The notes under the pieces are model-generated. The model was not told the DNA's origin. It was given only the letters and a program-made list of their open reading frames with translations, and ran no database searches. Positions 43,131 through 55,715 of a stretch of DNA of 64,000 bases are shown here, piece after piece. How positions within the stretch are numbered: position 1 is the first letter of the stretch; each line of letters begins with the position of its first letter. Origin of the DNA: Symsagittifera roscoffensis (lineage: Eukaryota; Xenacoelomorpha; Acoela; Convolutidae); assembly GCF_963678635.1 (NCBI RefSeq), contig NW_026971233.1, positions 126,001 through 190,000 on the forward strand, in the 5' to 3' direction. The translations under genes were made by a program, and so were the position numbers.

Positions 43131-44703
43131 GCCTCCAGGGTAAGAAATTCTTTAAAATATTTAAACTAAATTAAAATTAATTTGCGAAAAGATCATAACT
43201 AAAGTTGATCAATTAAACAAGATTTAGATACATACCAGCAATATAGAAGATGTTGCCGTAGTCTCAACCCTCACTGGATTTAAAGTATGGATCTAACATC
43301 TCAGCAAAGGGAACTCATTGAAACAGACCAATGGCCAATTCGATGTTGAACTCCCAAACGAATCCTGGTCACGTGGCGCTTCCGATACATAAGTCAAACG
43401 CTACCGCGCTATTCGATTAATAGTTGAGAATTCACATAGTCTCGCTCTACTTAAAAAAAACAAATCCTTGTACAAATCTGAAATCTTGACGCGATCACTC
43501 AACCCGACATAGAAATACGAAACCCACTTCTGTATTACAAGCAATTGTACCCGTTCTTTCTAAATGAAGACAGTTATTCCACAACACGAGCAACTTTCTT
43601 CCTTTTCATTCATGTAACCACTGCTTCAAAAAAATCTACTCCAAGAATCAAGAAACTTCTCCATCCATTCTTTGCAATAACGAACATTAAAACTTAAAAA
43701 ATTTCGGATGAGTGGAATCACTTTAAAACTAGTATTTCTATCCAATTATTTTACTGATAACACTATCTCTACAAAATACTTCTTTAGAACTAATAATGAT
43801 CAATAACTATAATCTACAATATTTTGCAAGTATGAAACTATTTATAATTTCAGCCAGAACAGAACAAATTTCTCTTAGCAAACAGTTGCTTTTCTCCAGA
43901 ACAGTTCCTGATATCTAACCTCGCAAATACCTGAGTACACTAGATCTACTGAGACGAGGATATATAAGAGTAAGATTAAGATCGATATTAGAATAAGAAG
44001 CTGCACGAATCTATCAGGCCAAAAATTTGATAGCGTGAAAAACAGATGGTGTACTTCATCCGAAATTACTCTATGAGTTAACCAACCCGGAATTAAACTA
44101 AACTGGTTTTACAAGACAAACTACTGCATGATCCAAGCGCTTAATTCAGAGCGAATAAGTCAACCATTCTGTAACTAATCCCAAAAAGAAATTCCGAGAC
44201 CAGAAATTCTGATATTTCTATGTATCATGCAGAGATATTTTTCTGCCTAAAAGTTATAGAGTATAAAAAAACTGACTAATCTGCGAATCAGAAAACTCTT
44301 AGAGTCGATTGTACAGTAATTTCGACATTGAGAAGCCTGAACATGGGCCTGTTAATCATCCCACCATTAATCTCACAGCTGTTTCCACAGATATACACGC
44401 GTAATCCTTGAAGCTCTGTGGTTTTCAAAGAAAGAAATGCAACGGTTTTGATGAAAGAAACTAGGTCGCTTTTAAATCTAGAAAAGGTTTTGCGGACTTA
44501 CAGAAGTTTATAAAGGGAGCCGTTTTTAGCGGTTGCTCAACGAACGTGCCTACGAGAAGGAATGAATGATTTTAAACCCGTAATTTCAAGCTGAGATTGA
44601 ATAGTGTTGATGATATTGTCACTTTTCCCAGTTTTTGTCCCTTCAGCCAAGTGGTAGTTGAAATCTTTAAAAGATCTCCTTTTCTTAACTAAGCGAGTAA
44701 TCA

Positions 44704-45027
44704 TTAAAAAAATCGCAAAAAAATAAGCCTAGAGTTTTTGCCATCATCTTTACAGCATTTTAATTTCTGGGAGTCTTTTTCAGCTACATAAACTGATCCT
44801 CTGATGTGTATTTTATGGCCTCGGACATAAAACAGAACTGAGCGCAAAATTCTTTCGGATCTTTTTAGAATGCACCACCGATGTATTGTCGATGTTGCTC
44901 TTTGTCGATTAGTTTTGCTAAGAATCATATGCTTCGAAAACTGAACACGATGGTGGCTGTATAAGGACGCTGTCGCTGACCTTCTCTGTGAAACTAGTCT
45001 TTGCAGTGTTCGATATTTGTTTGCCAA
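44704..45027 (-). pseudogene. Unit 3 copy of the conserved KHMILSKT fragment
   Basis: 107-codon minus-strand frame sharing FSKHMILSKTNRQRATST and FYVRGHKIHIRG with its partners at 41481 and 48338. Function unknown. Confidence 0.3.
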
Positions 45028-46128
45028 TTCCTTTCCTGCTATTCCGTCAAGACTCTATAAGTTTTCGATCATTATCTGATCCTATCGAATAGCGACTCCA
45101 AAATTGTTGCGCCATACTTTTCTCGGTCATTGAAATGCCATAAGTCGGTTTGTGTCGATTCGTATGTCGTTTTGTATATCGATTCAAATGTCAATTTGTG
45201 TCGATACTTGGTGGTTTGCTAGTCGGTTTTTACGTCAAGTCGTATGTCGACTTGTGTTTTAATTTGTATTTTGGATTGAATTCAACAGATTCGGATTTGA
45301 TCAAAATCATATTCAGTGGCCTAAATTCAAAAGTTCCAGTAACGAACGAATTAGAAATTAGCGTTGCAGTGATGAGGCAACCTAGAGGTTAATTTTTAAA
45401 TTATCCACATTTTTGCAAAACTAACAATCTGCTTAATCGGAAAGCTAATTGTATTTAAAACATAGTGTGATTAATAAGACTTATCCAAACTTGACCGAAT
45501 TTGGGTTAAGCTTCATAGCCAGCGGATAAACTTTTTACCCCACTAGGATTCTTAACTGTTTTGATATTTTTTCAAGCCGTCAGCTGAAAGAGGCACTAAA
45601 AGTTTCTTGAGTTTTCTTTTTTGTTGATAAATTGATTTTCAAAAGGTAGATTTCATGTTCCATCATGATCTTACGCTCCTCAAGTGGTTAAATATTTTAA
45701 ACGGAGGAGATCAATAATTCTAACTACACAGCTTAACTACCTAGTAACAAGGTGAATAGCTACAGAGATCAGATTGTATGGCGGAAACTCGAAAACATGA
45801 AACGATGCGGGTCTTTTTTTTTGTTAGATGGCCCAAGATTTTGCTCACTCAAAAAAGTAATGGCAAAATTATTTTGAATTTGACCGTTTAAGAGTGAATT
45901 TTAAAGAATGAATAGATGAATATATGCTTGTATATAGTGTTGATTTCCAAATGGTTAAATATCCCCCGCCGCCAATTTATGAGCGGTGACGTTTTTTAAA
46001 AATTATCTTTGTATCTACAAAATGTGTTCCTTCCTCTAAAATATTGAGAGTTTTTTCCAAAATTTCAAATCACAATTGATATGATGTTTCTGAATTAGAT
46101 TGACACAAGTGTGAGGGCACCGTTTAGT

Positions 46129-46641
46129 TCATCGCCCATCGCAAACCATGGCAGGGTAAACAGCTAAAAACTCTTGGGCGAACTCTTCGGACTTGATTTT
46201 CGTTTGGATTTGGAAGTCGAGGTTGTCAACTATTTTCAACGCTGAATTGTTAGCCGCTAAAACTTTAAAACTAAAAGCCTCTATGATTCCCGGTTTTCCA
46301 ACCCGTTCACACGTGTCAAAATTTATGAGCAAAATGCAACTCCCACTTTCTAACAGCCCTATTGCTAATTTCCCATTCAAAACAACTCCATATTGAACCA
46401 TTTTGTTTTGTTAGTGGAACACATCCTGATTACGTTCGTTTGTTCCGTCCTTTTATTCCAAGATAATTCCATTTAAGCTGCGTAGAACTTCCACAAGTAA
46501 ACTAATTACAGCAGTTCTTTGCACAATGGTCCTTTTGCCCACAGAGTCGACCTTTGTCATAAGTTTTCCCCTTCTGGGATTGTCTTTTCTTTCGCGCGTA
46601 TTTGATCTTGGGGTGGGAGTTCTTGTTTGATCTTTGTTCAC
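46129..46641 (-). pseudogene. Unit 4 gag-protease relic with ESG in place of DSG
   Basis: Frames 46453-46641 (basic gag tail, nearly identical to 39595-39783) and 46129-46401 (protease). The active-site motif reads LLESGSC, so the catalytic Asp has become Glu, and the protein ends before the second motif. A clear dead copy. Confidence 0.55.
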
Positions 46642-48569
46642 TATATCTTTGTTCCCCAGTGCCTCCGGGGTGAGAAGTTCTTTAAAATAATCGAACTACG
46701 TTAAAGCGTTTTCGCGAAAACAACTAATATAACATCATAACTAAAATTGATCATTCTAACAGGATATAGATGCATTAAAGGCAACGTAAAAGCTTTCTTA
46801 GAGCAAACGCAACGAGCAGCAAAGGGAGATGAAAACTCTATGACGTTACTGCTATTGGTTGGTTGCCGTAGCCACAACCCTGACCGGATTTAAATATGGA
46901 CGTAACACCGCAGCAAAGGAAACTCAATGAAACAGACCAACGGCCAACTCGATGTTCAACTCACATACGAATCCTAGTCTCGTGACGCTTCTCACAGAGA
47001 AGTCAAACCCCACCTCGCTATTCGATGAAAAAATGAGAAATCACGTAGTCTTGCTCTACATAAAAAAACACAACTTGAACAAATCTGAAATCTTGACACG
47101 ATCACTCAACCCGACATGGAAACACGAAACCCACTTCTGTAATACGAGCAATTGTACCGCTTCTTTTTCAATGAAGACAATTACTCCACAACACGACAAC
47201 TGTTTCTTTCTCTTCATTCATGCAATCACTGCTTCAAAAAATCTACTCAAAGAATCAAGAAAACTTCTCCATCCATCCTTCGCAATGACGAACATTAAAA
47301 CTTAAGATATTTCTAAACCCCGGATGCGTGGAACCGGTATAAAACTAATATTTATGTTCAATTACTTTACTGATCCAATTACTTTACTCTCTATAAAAAA
47401 TTTCTAACTAACCAAAAATGATCAATAACTATAACCTACAAGAGTTTGTAAGTCTGAAACTATTTATAGTTTCAGACAGCACAGAATGAATTTAACTTAG
47501 CAAACAGTTGCTCTTCTCCAGAACAGTTCCTCGCAACTACCAGTACTAGATCTATTGAGACTAGGAAATATAAGAGTAAGATTAAGACCGGTGTTAGACT
47601 AAGAAATTGCACGAATCTATCCGGCCAAAATTATGATAGAGTTAACCACCATCGACCTAACTAAACTGGTATTAATGGACAAAGTACTAACTTTATCAGA
47701 CGGTGTACTTTATCCGAAAATACTCTATAAATTAACCACCCGGACTTAACTAAGCAGGTACTATTGGACAAAGTACTGCTTGAGCCATTTCTTAATTTAG
47801 AGCAAATAAGTCAACCATAATGTAACTAATAACAAAAAAAATACCGAGACCGGAAATCCTGATATTTCTATGTATCATGCAGAGATATTTTTCTGCCTAA
47901 AAATTATAGAGTATAAAAAAAATTGACCAATCTGCGAATCAGAAAACCCTTAGAGTCAGTTGTACAGTAATTTCGGCATTGAGGAGCCTGAACGCGGGCC
48001 TGTTAATCTTCCCACCCCTAATCTCACAGCTGTGTCCCCAGATATACACGCGTAATCCTTGAAGCTCTGTGGTTTTCAGTGAAAGTAACGCAACGGTTTT
48101 GTTGGAAGAAACTAGGTCGCTTTTACATCTAGAAAAGTTTTTGCGGGCTTACAGAAGTTTATAAAGGGAGCCGTTGTTTTAGCGGTTGCTCAACGAACGT
48201 GTCTAGGAGAAAAAATGAATGATTTTAAACCCATAATTTCAAGCTGAGATTGAATAGTGTTCATGATGTTGTCACTTTTTCCAGTTTTTGTCGCTTCAGC
48301 CAAGTGGTACTTAAAATCTTTAAATGATCCCCATTTCTTAACTAAGCGAGTAAGCATTTAAAAGTTCGCAAAAAATTAAGCCTAGAGTTTTTGCGACCAT
48401 CTTACAGCCTTTTATTTTCTGGGAGTCCTTTTCAGCTACATAAAATAATCCTCTGATGTGAATTTTATAGCCTCGGACATAAAACAGAACTGGGCGCAAA
48501 ACTCTTTCGGATTTTTTTAGAATGCGCCACCGATGTATAGTCGATGTTGCTCTTTGTCGATTAGTTTTG

Positions 48570-48956
48570 CTAAGAATCATATGCTTCGAAAACTGAACAC
48601 GATGGTGGCTGTATAAGGACGCTGTCGCTGACCTTCTCGATTGTTCTGAGAGTGGTTGACGAGTTAGTGGTTGTGAAGATGCTGATGCTGTTGTTGCTGG
48701 GTTTCCTAGTGATGCTGCAGTTGAACAGGTTCCTAACTGTTCTCAGGGTGTCAATCTTTTCTGATGGTTTGTTACACTGAAAGATGCATATTTGGGTATA
48801 ATTGTTCCTGAAAAAAAACTTGATCATGTTCCTCCTTTTTTTGTTCCACGGTATTTCCTTGAAATCCCTTAGGGTTAACATCTGCATAATTACTGCTGCT
48901 ACTGTAATTGAATAGCTGCATTGCCGTGTTTTGCTATTTTTGTACGAAATTTTCAA
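48570..48956 (-). pseudogene. Ser/Thr-rich minus-strand frame in unit 4
   Basis: 128-codon frame with repeats of SNNSISIFTTTNSSTT. A shadow frame of the same DNA is Gln/His-rich. A close DNA copy lies at 41700-42100. Possibly a gag N-terminal remnant, not provable. Confidence 0.25.
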
Positions 48957-49857
48957 ATTCCAATGTAGTTCTATCGATCATTTCTGTGAAACTAGTCTTT
49001 GCACTGTTCAATATTTATTTGCTAATTTTTTTACTGCTATTTCGTCAAGGCGTCTATAAGTTTTCGATCTTTATCTGATCCTGTCGACTAGCGATTCCAA
49101 AATTGTTGCGCCATACTTTTCTCGGTCAATGAAATGTCATATGTCGGTTTGTGTCGATTCGAATGTCATTTTGTGTCGATACGTGGCGGTTTGTTATCCA
49201 ATTTTTACGTCAAGTCGTATGTCGATTTGTGTGTTGGTTTGTATTTTGAATTGAATTCAAAAGATTCGGATTTGATCAAAATCATATTCAGTGGCCTGAA
49301 TTCAAGAGTTCCAGTAACGAACGAATTAGAAAATTTTCATAATGGATTCGAAGGTGTTGCAGTGATGAAGGAACCTAGAGGTTAATTTTTAAATTATCCT
49401 TATTATTGCGTAATTAACAATCTGCTTGATCGGAAAGCTAATTGTAAATAAAACATAGTGTGATTTTTAAGACTCTACCAAATTTGGCCGAAGTTGGGTT
49501 AAGCTTCATAGCCAGCGAATAAACTTTTTAGCCCACTAGGATTTTTAACTGTTTTGATACTTTTTCAAGCCGTCAGCTGAAAGAGGCACTAAGTGTTTCT
49601 TGAGTTTTCTTTTTTGATGATAAATTGATTTTCAAAAGGTAGATTTCATATTCCATCATGATCTTAAGCTCCTCAAGTGGTTAAATTTTTTACACGGAGG
49701 AGATCAATATTTCTAACTACACAGCTTAACTACCCAGTAACAAGGTGAACACTTACTGAGATAAGAGGGTATGGCGGAAACTCGAAAATGTGAAACGTTG
49801 CGGGTCTTTTTTCTGCTATACGGCCCAACATTTTGCTCACTCAAAAACGTGAAAAAT

Positions 49858-50488
49858 ATGAACAAATAAACGTCAGCCACATACCACTAATTTCCGTTCT
49901 CAAAACAACCATCTTCTTAGCCCACGATTAGCCGCCAAATTGGATCCCTGAACCGCTCCCTTTCTTACTCATCCAACCTTCAATGCCAATCCATCCGTAT
50001 TTCCCTCTCTGACCTCACCTCTTCCCCCTTGCCTTCCTTCACCACTAATTTGCCACGCTTGAGTTCTGATGATTTTACAAACACTGTTTTTAACAACATT
50101 TTACACTTAAATATTTCTGACATTGACATCCCAGATGAATTCCAGAACTCCAAGCCCAGCCCGTCCACTTTTTCGCAACCACCCTTCCACTCTATCCAGA
50201 CTCAAAGTCCCGAAGAAAAACCCCCAGTCCCCTCCTCCTACCACCCCAATCTTTTCCCCTAGGGCGAATGACCAACCCGACCGTTTCAGCCTTGTCACTG
50301 AAGATCTAGAGCATGAACTTGATAATTTCTTAAGCTTACAACATCAGCTTCAAAACAATATCATTCTAACAATTCATAATGTAGCACATTCCGTACCCTA
50401 CCCTCTTCCAAATGCTCCAACCCAGCCTCCACAGTAGAAGAAACCCGATCCCACAGAGTAATCAAAGGAAAACACCCAAACACACAAA
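49858..50488 (+). repeat. Direct repeat, left copy, with a Pro/Ser-rich ORF
   Basis: ATGAACAAATAAACGTCAGC to CACCCAAACACACAAA, repeated at 59141-59773 with few changes. It holds an open plus-strand frame from about 49930 to 50262 (LSSDDFTNTVFNNILHLN, then a Pro/Ser-rich end) and an overlapping one at 50123-50437 (RTPSPARPLFRNHPSTLS, SLVTEDLEHELDNFLSL). The GC content and composition differ from the AT-rich surroundings, and this may be a mobile-element ORF fragment. The two copies bracket the 2.23-kb array. Confidence 0.65.
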
Positions 50489-51541
50489 CAGAGAACTAAT
50501 TTTCAAAATGCCCTGAAGCATTAACTGGGATTTTTGTACATGCAAAATAACCCGGTGAAAAATAAGCGCTTTTTCCTTCAAATATAGTAATTGCCAGAAA
50601 AATGTGCACCATAAAAAGTAGTCGTAATGACGAAGCAAAAGATGGAGCAAAATTGACTAAAGAGATGACTAACCCATATCTAAACTATTCAACCCAAAAA
50701 CAACTGAGGGATAGAAAATGAATATTATAAATGAAATCAGTAATTGTAAAAAAAATTAATCAGCTACAAAAATCTCACTCCTCAAAAAATCTTCTGGGAA
50801 ACAGTAATAAACTACTTCAAAATAGCAAATTTACAAAATTACAAGTTATCCAAACATGAGTAGTATAGAGCAACAAGAGGTCAAGTATATTTTCGGAGAG
50901 AGGTCAACCTGTCAAAGTCGCGTGACTATATTACTTAATTAGCCTAATCTTTTTTTTTCACAGGGGCGTAATAAAGATCTTATCAGATTAATTTTTTCAC
51001 CTGAGTTAACTTTTGGGGGTATGTGACCGGACTCATTGGGGTCATTTTGTTCAATTGTTATTCAATTGAATAACTTTATGACATCGCTGAGGGGGAATGA
51101 AATCTTATCAGATAAAATTTTTACTTGAAGTAATTTATCGTAATTGATTTGGGCCTAGCTGAAGATAATCAGTTTATCGAGAATTGAACTGAGGTCACTT
51201 AATCTATTTTTTCCGGCTTCATGGTTTTCAAAAATAAATCCCTAAATCCCCTGAAAATTAATTATCCTTGAATAAACATCTTTCTATAATCTAGTGAAAT
51301 TTAAAATTTTCAGCTTCATTGTTTTCCTAAACTTATATTTAGCCAAGGAAAGAAAATCAATTGAATGAATCAATGGAAGTTTTTCTTGATCAATCCACAT
51401 CGAAAGTCAGGTTCAGTTTTATTATTTCTCGTTGTTGCTTTTCTAGCAGTTCCTAACAATTTCCGTTCTCAAAACTTAGAAACAAACATTTGAATCTCTC
51501 ATAATCACTTCTTTCGCTTGAATTCAAATTGTTTTGATTAT
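50489..51541. other. AT-rich insert absent from the right-hand copy
   Basis: No gene seen. In the right-hand direct repeat the flanking sequences (CACACAAA and ATTCCTCA) are joined directly at about 59774, so these 1.05 kb were either inserted here or lost there. I see no terminal inverted repeats or clear target duplication. Confidence 0.5.
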
Positions 51542-51683
51542 ATTCCTCACCTCGACCACCCGATTGTTTTACTTCACCCGCAGCACAATAGAACGAAAAA
51601 ATTTCTTTGATATAGTTTACCCTTTTTTCCACAGTACTTATATAACCGAACGAATGACAACCAATTGAACTACGTAGATCAAT
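51542..51683. repeat. Short second part of the left direct repeat
   Basis: ATTCCTCACCTCGACC to ACTACGTAGATCAAT matches 59776-59890, apart from a 23-bp indel. Confidence 0.65.
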
Positions 51684-53201
51684 CGGATATGCCTGGCTTC
51701 AAGTGCTAGAGTACTTTATCATTATCCTTTAAAACGTTTTCCTCAAGTGTCATTTTTGTCAAACAGTTTTCTGAAGACTTTTCAGATGTGGTTTTAGAAT
51801 GATTGTTATTGCATCCCAGATAAACTCATACAAGGTATTTGCATAGGACGATGAGGAAAGTAGTCAAGAATGGCTGAGGAAGCAAGAAAAGTCAAACAGC
51901 TTTTTGGGTCTTAATATTGACTGCATGCGAGGGTCCCTATCTCATTGCTTCTCTAGTGGCAGTTTTTTAGCGAAAGACTTTTCATCTGCGCTATACTTTT
52001 ACTTTAGAATACGTTCATCTATTACTATCGACGGGTATGTTAGTCTAGAGGTAACGATTATGATTACAGAGCCAGGGCTCAGTGAATCAAATCTTCACCA
52101 ATCGAAACTGTTTTTAACACCCAACAAAGTAAACGTGTATCAAAACTATCATGGCATAAAAGTCCTTCTCTTTGAAAATTCTTTTATTTCATAAAACAAT
52201 TTAAGGCTAGTTTTTAACAGTCAATTTCATATTTTGTCTCGTTTTTTAGAAAGGAGGCACCGGTTTCCCATCCTAAAGGGTATATTTACAAAATCTATAT
52301 GACAAAGTTCCAAATTTTGCTCCCGGATTCCAATATCACTGCCAAAGAAAATATCTTAATTATTTCGCAGAGCATTTAGTTTTTATTCAGCTCAAAATTT
52401 AACTGTTTTGCGGATTCCAATAACATTTAGTTGCTCTTTTTGCTTTTCCACACCTCACATTTGCATCATTTTTATGTTGTAACGAGGGTTCTCACAAGAA
52501 GTTATGTAGAACAAATATGTTTGTCATAATCTAATTAGTCCGCATATCAATTTTTCTAACAATCCAAGAATGAGAACAAAATTTTACTGTAACCTCACAT
52601 TTTCCGCAGAAAAAAAAACAACATGGTCCGCCTTTTGCTGAAAAACGAAGCTAGAAATAAGAGGCTAGACTGTAGAACTTGACTCGCATGTTTTGCGGCA
52701 CGGAGGTCTTCAGAGAAAGCTGCAGAACCTCAGAGCTTGTGATATCACCTCCATGCCAATCACTATTCCAAGCAAAGGAGAGCAGGGCAATTTTAGAGAT
52801 AATCTTGTTGAGTGACAATATGTTCCTTTTAAAAAGATACAAACCCATCTGTCTATGTATATTTTGAAATCAACCAAACAAAATGCAACTAATTAGAATT
52901 ACGTCAACGACGATGAGGACGGCCCACCAAAAAAAGGTACATAAAGGAATCAAACGAGCCGGATGCAACGATCTGGTATAAGCAGGAACCTAACGAGCCG
53001 GTTGCGGCGAACTGCAGCACGCCGGAATCAAAAGTTGGCGAGCAGAAACAAATGGCAAATGTGTGCCAAAGGAGCCGGAGGAGGGACCCGTATTGACAAT
53101 TTATTTCATTTGTGAGAGACCATACGCAGCCTTTTTTGTTGTATTTCTAATTAGAATTGTCCACCCACTAATCTGCAATTAAATCAACAGCACTGTTTTA
53201 G

Positions 53202-53480
53202 CCCTCAAACTCACTGCATAACGACGAAACCTCCAAGGGTACTGCTACAGGTACTGTTCGTACTACAGGTACTGCTCCAGAAGTGACAAGTACGGACAAT
53301 GAACATACAATGAATATCATTGGTCTTTTGCTCATCGGTGGGCCAGCTGCGCAAAGTAGGATGGCAACGTTTCCCAAGCTACCGAAAATACCGCGTCTGA
53401 GACCAGATCCTTTTTCTATCGTACCGGAGTTCATTTCGCCATTTCCTCTGCTTGACGCGGATCTGAGGACAGATCATTGA
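53202..53480 (+). CDS. Possible exon in tandem unit 1
   Basis: A TTTTAG acceptor-like site at 53196-53201 opens into 92 codons ending at TGA: a Gly-Thr repeat (GTATGTVRTTGTAPEV), then NIIGLLLIGGPAAQSRMATF and a Pro-rich end (KLPKIPRLRPDPFSIVPEF). Nearly identical frames lie in units 2 and 3. The minus strand is also open over this stretch (53198-53434), so the coding strand is uncertain. Weakly supported. Confidence 0.25.
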   Translation, partial: PSNSLHNDETSKGTATGTVRTTGTAPEVTSTDNEHTMNIIGLLLIGGPAAQSRMATFPKLPKIPRLRPDPFSIVPEFISPFPLLDADLRTDH

Positions 53481-55436
53481 CTTCCTCTGGTAGGAATACA
53501 GAAACCAGAAGTTCTGGGAAGAGACGGCGCTGGTTTCGAGCAAATCCTCTCGCACGAGTGCCATTCAGACTTACATGTTACCTCCAATTGACAATGGCGA
53601 ACTGAGAGAGAGAGAAAGAAAGAAAGACTTTCGCAAGTATTGATCTGAAGCTAAAACTTTCTCAAGTTTGATTTAATTAACTTTCGATCCACTTTTTTTG
53701 TACTTTGATAGATCATGCCTGCCTAAAGTCTAAAACAGTGCGTGCGTGCTTGCGTGCGTTCTTAGCGTTTATCTTGTCAATTGAATCCAGAAAGACTCAT
53801 ATTTTGTTTCATCGGCTAAATTCACCAAGTCTTTCGAAAGCCAACTAAGTGGGCCTGCAGATAGTTGCCAGTTTGACAGCCGAATGTATGGGGTCAATTT
53901 CATCGACGAAAAATTGAACGAACACCCAAAGGAACTCAGATCTAGACGATAAATCTGAGAAGGAAAGGTAATATAAGAACTCTTAATGAAAACGGAGACA
54001 GCTAAATTATCAAGCTTTAAGAAAACTTGTCGAAACCGCAGGATTTTATAACATTTACAGAGAAGATTACAGCGGTACTTTAACGATATAAAGAATTATA
54101 TAAATTTAAATGGCGAAAATTATCACCCACAAGATACTTCTCTCGTCTTATTATTGACTGCATGCGAGGGTCCCTATCTCATTGCTTCTCTAGTGGCAGT
54201 TTTTTAGCGAAAGACCTTTCATCTGCGCTATACTTTTACTGTAGATTACGTTCATCTAATACTATCGACGGGTATGTTAGTCTAGAGGTAACGATTATGA
54301 TTACAGAGCCAGGGCTCAGTGAATCAAATCTTCACCAATCGAAACTGTTTTTAACACCCAACAAAATAAACGTGTATCAAAATTATCATGGCATAAAACT
54401 CCTTCTCTTTAAAAATTCCTGTAATTTATAAAACAATTTAAGGCTCCTTTTTAACAGTCCATTTCATAGTTTTGTCTCGCATTTTAGAAAGGAGGCACCG
54501 GTTTCCCATCCTAAAAGGGTATATTTACAAAATTGATATGATAATGTTCCAAATTTTGCTCCCGGATTCCAATGACAGTGCCGAAGAAAACTATCTTAAT
54601 TAATTCGCAGAGCATTTAGTTTATATTCAGCTCAAATTTTCTGTTTTGAGGATTCCAATAACATTTAGTTGCTCTTTTGCTTTTTGCACACCTCACATTT
54701 GCATCAGTCTTATGTTGTAACGAGGGTTCTTACAAGAAATTATGTAGAACAAATATGTTTGTCATAATCTAATTAGTCCGCATATCAATTTTTTTAACAA
54801 TCAAAGAATGAGAATAAATTTTACTGTAACCTCACATTTTCCGCAGAAAAAAACAACATGGTCCGCCTTTTGCTGAAAAACGAAGCTAGAAAAGAGAGGC
54901 TAGACTGTAGAACTTGACTTGCATGTTTTGCGGCACGGAGGTCTTCAGCGAAAGCTGCAGAACCTCAGAGCTTGTGATATCATCTCCATGCCAATCACTA
55001 TTCCAAGCAAAGGAGAGCAGGGCAATTTTGGCGATAATCTTGGTGAGTGACAATATGTTCCTTTTAAAAAGATACAAACCAATCTGTCTATGTATATTTT
55101 GAAATCAACCAAACAAAATGCAACTAATTAGAATTACGTCAACGACGACGAGGACAGCCCACCAAAAAAAAAGTACATAAAGGAATCAAACGAGCCGGAT
55201 GCAACGATCTGGTATAAGCAGGAACCTAACGAGCCGGTTGCGGCGAACTGCAGCACGCCGGAATCAAAAGATGTCGAGCAGGAACAAATGGCAAATGTTT
55301 GCCAAAGGAGACGGGGTAGGGAGCCGTATTGACAATCTATTTCATTTGTGAGAGACCAAACGCAGCCTTTTTTGTTTTATTTCTAACTAGAATTGTCCAC
55401 CCACTACCTGCAATTAAATCAACAGGACTGTTTTAG

Positions 55437-55715
55437 CCCTCAAACTCACTGCAAAACGACGAAATCTCCAAGGGTACTGCTACAGGTACTGTTGGTACTA
55501 CAGGTACTGCTCCAGAAGTGACAAGTACGGACAATGAACATACAATGAATATCATTGGTCTTTTGCTCATCGGTGGGCCAGCTGCGCAAAGTAGGATGGC
55601 AACGTTTCCCAAGCTACCGAAAATACCGCGTCTGAGACCAGATCCTTTTTCTATCGTACCGGAGTTCATTTCGCCATTTCCTCTGCTTGACGCGGATCTG
55701 AGGACAGATCATTGA
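55437..55715 (+). CDS. Possible exon in tandem unit 2
   Basis: Same as the frame at 53202-53480, with TTTTAG at 55431-55436 and only a few codon changes (for example Arg to Gly in the Gly-Thr repeat). Shared openness may simply reflect recent duplication. Confidence 0.25.
   Translation, partial: PSNSLQNDEISKGTATGTVGTTGTAPEVTSTDNEHTMNIIGLLLIGGPAAQSRMATFPKLPKIPRLRPDPFSIVPEFISPFPLLDADLRTDH

Larger units (their letters stand above)
35991..49857 (-). repeat. Tandem array of four 3.1-3.6 kb units, alternating subtypes
   Basis: Landmarks recur in order. GCCGTAGTCACAATCC or close is at 36921, 39999, 43255 and 46864. CAACGAACGTG is near 38213, 41313, 44538 and 48193. AAGAATCATATGCTTCGAAAACTG is near 38593, 41697, 44923 and 48573. 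Units 1 and 3 are closest to each other (36001-36300 versus 42303-42600 almost identical), as are 2 and 4 in the gag-protease part, pointing to a dimer that was duplicated. Each unit has a 1.7-1.9 kb conserved non-coding block and a 1.3-1.9 kb part with minus-strand gag-protease remnants. An LTR-internal-LTR chain would explain this. The array ends abruptly at about 49857. Confidence 0.75.

Noticed and set aside
52035-52095. tRNA-like stretch (TTAGTCTAGAGGTAAC, an A-box look-alike) in the 2.23-kb unit
   Set aside because: No acceptor stem, anticodon arm or proper B box could be folded.
53600-53635. GA-rich microsatellite as a regulatory element
   Set aside because: Simple-sequence repeat, present in every unit, with no further evidence.
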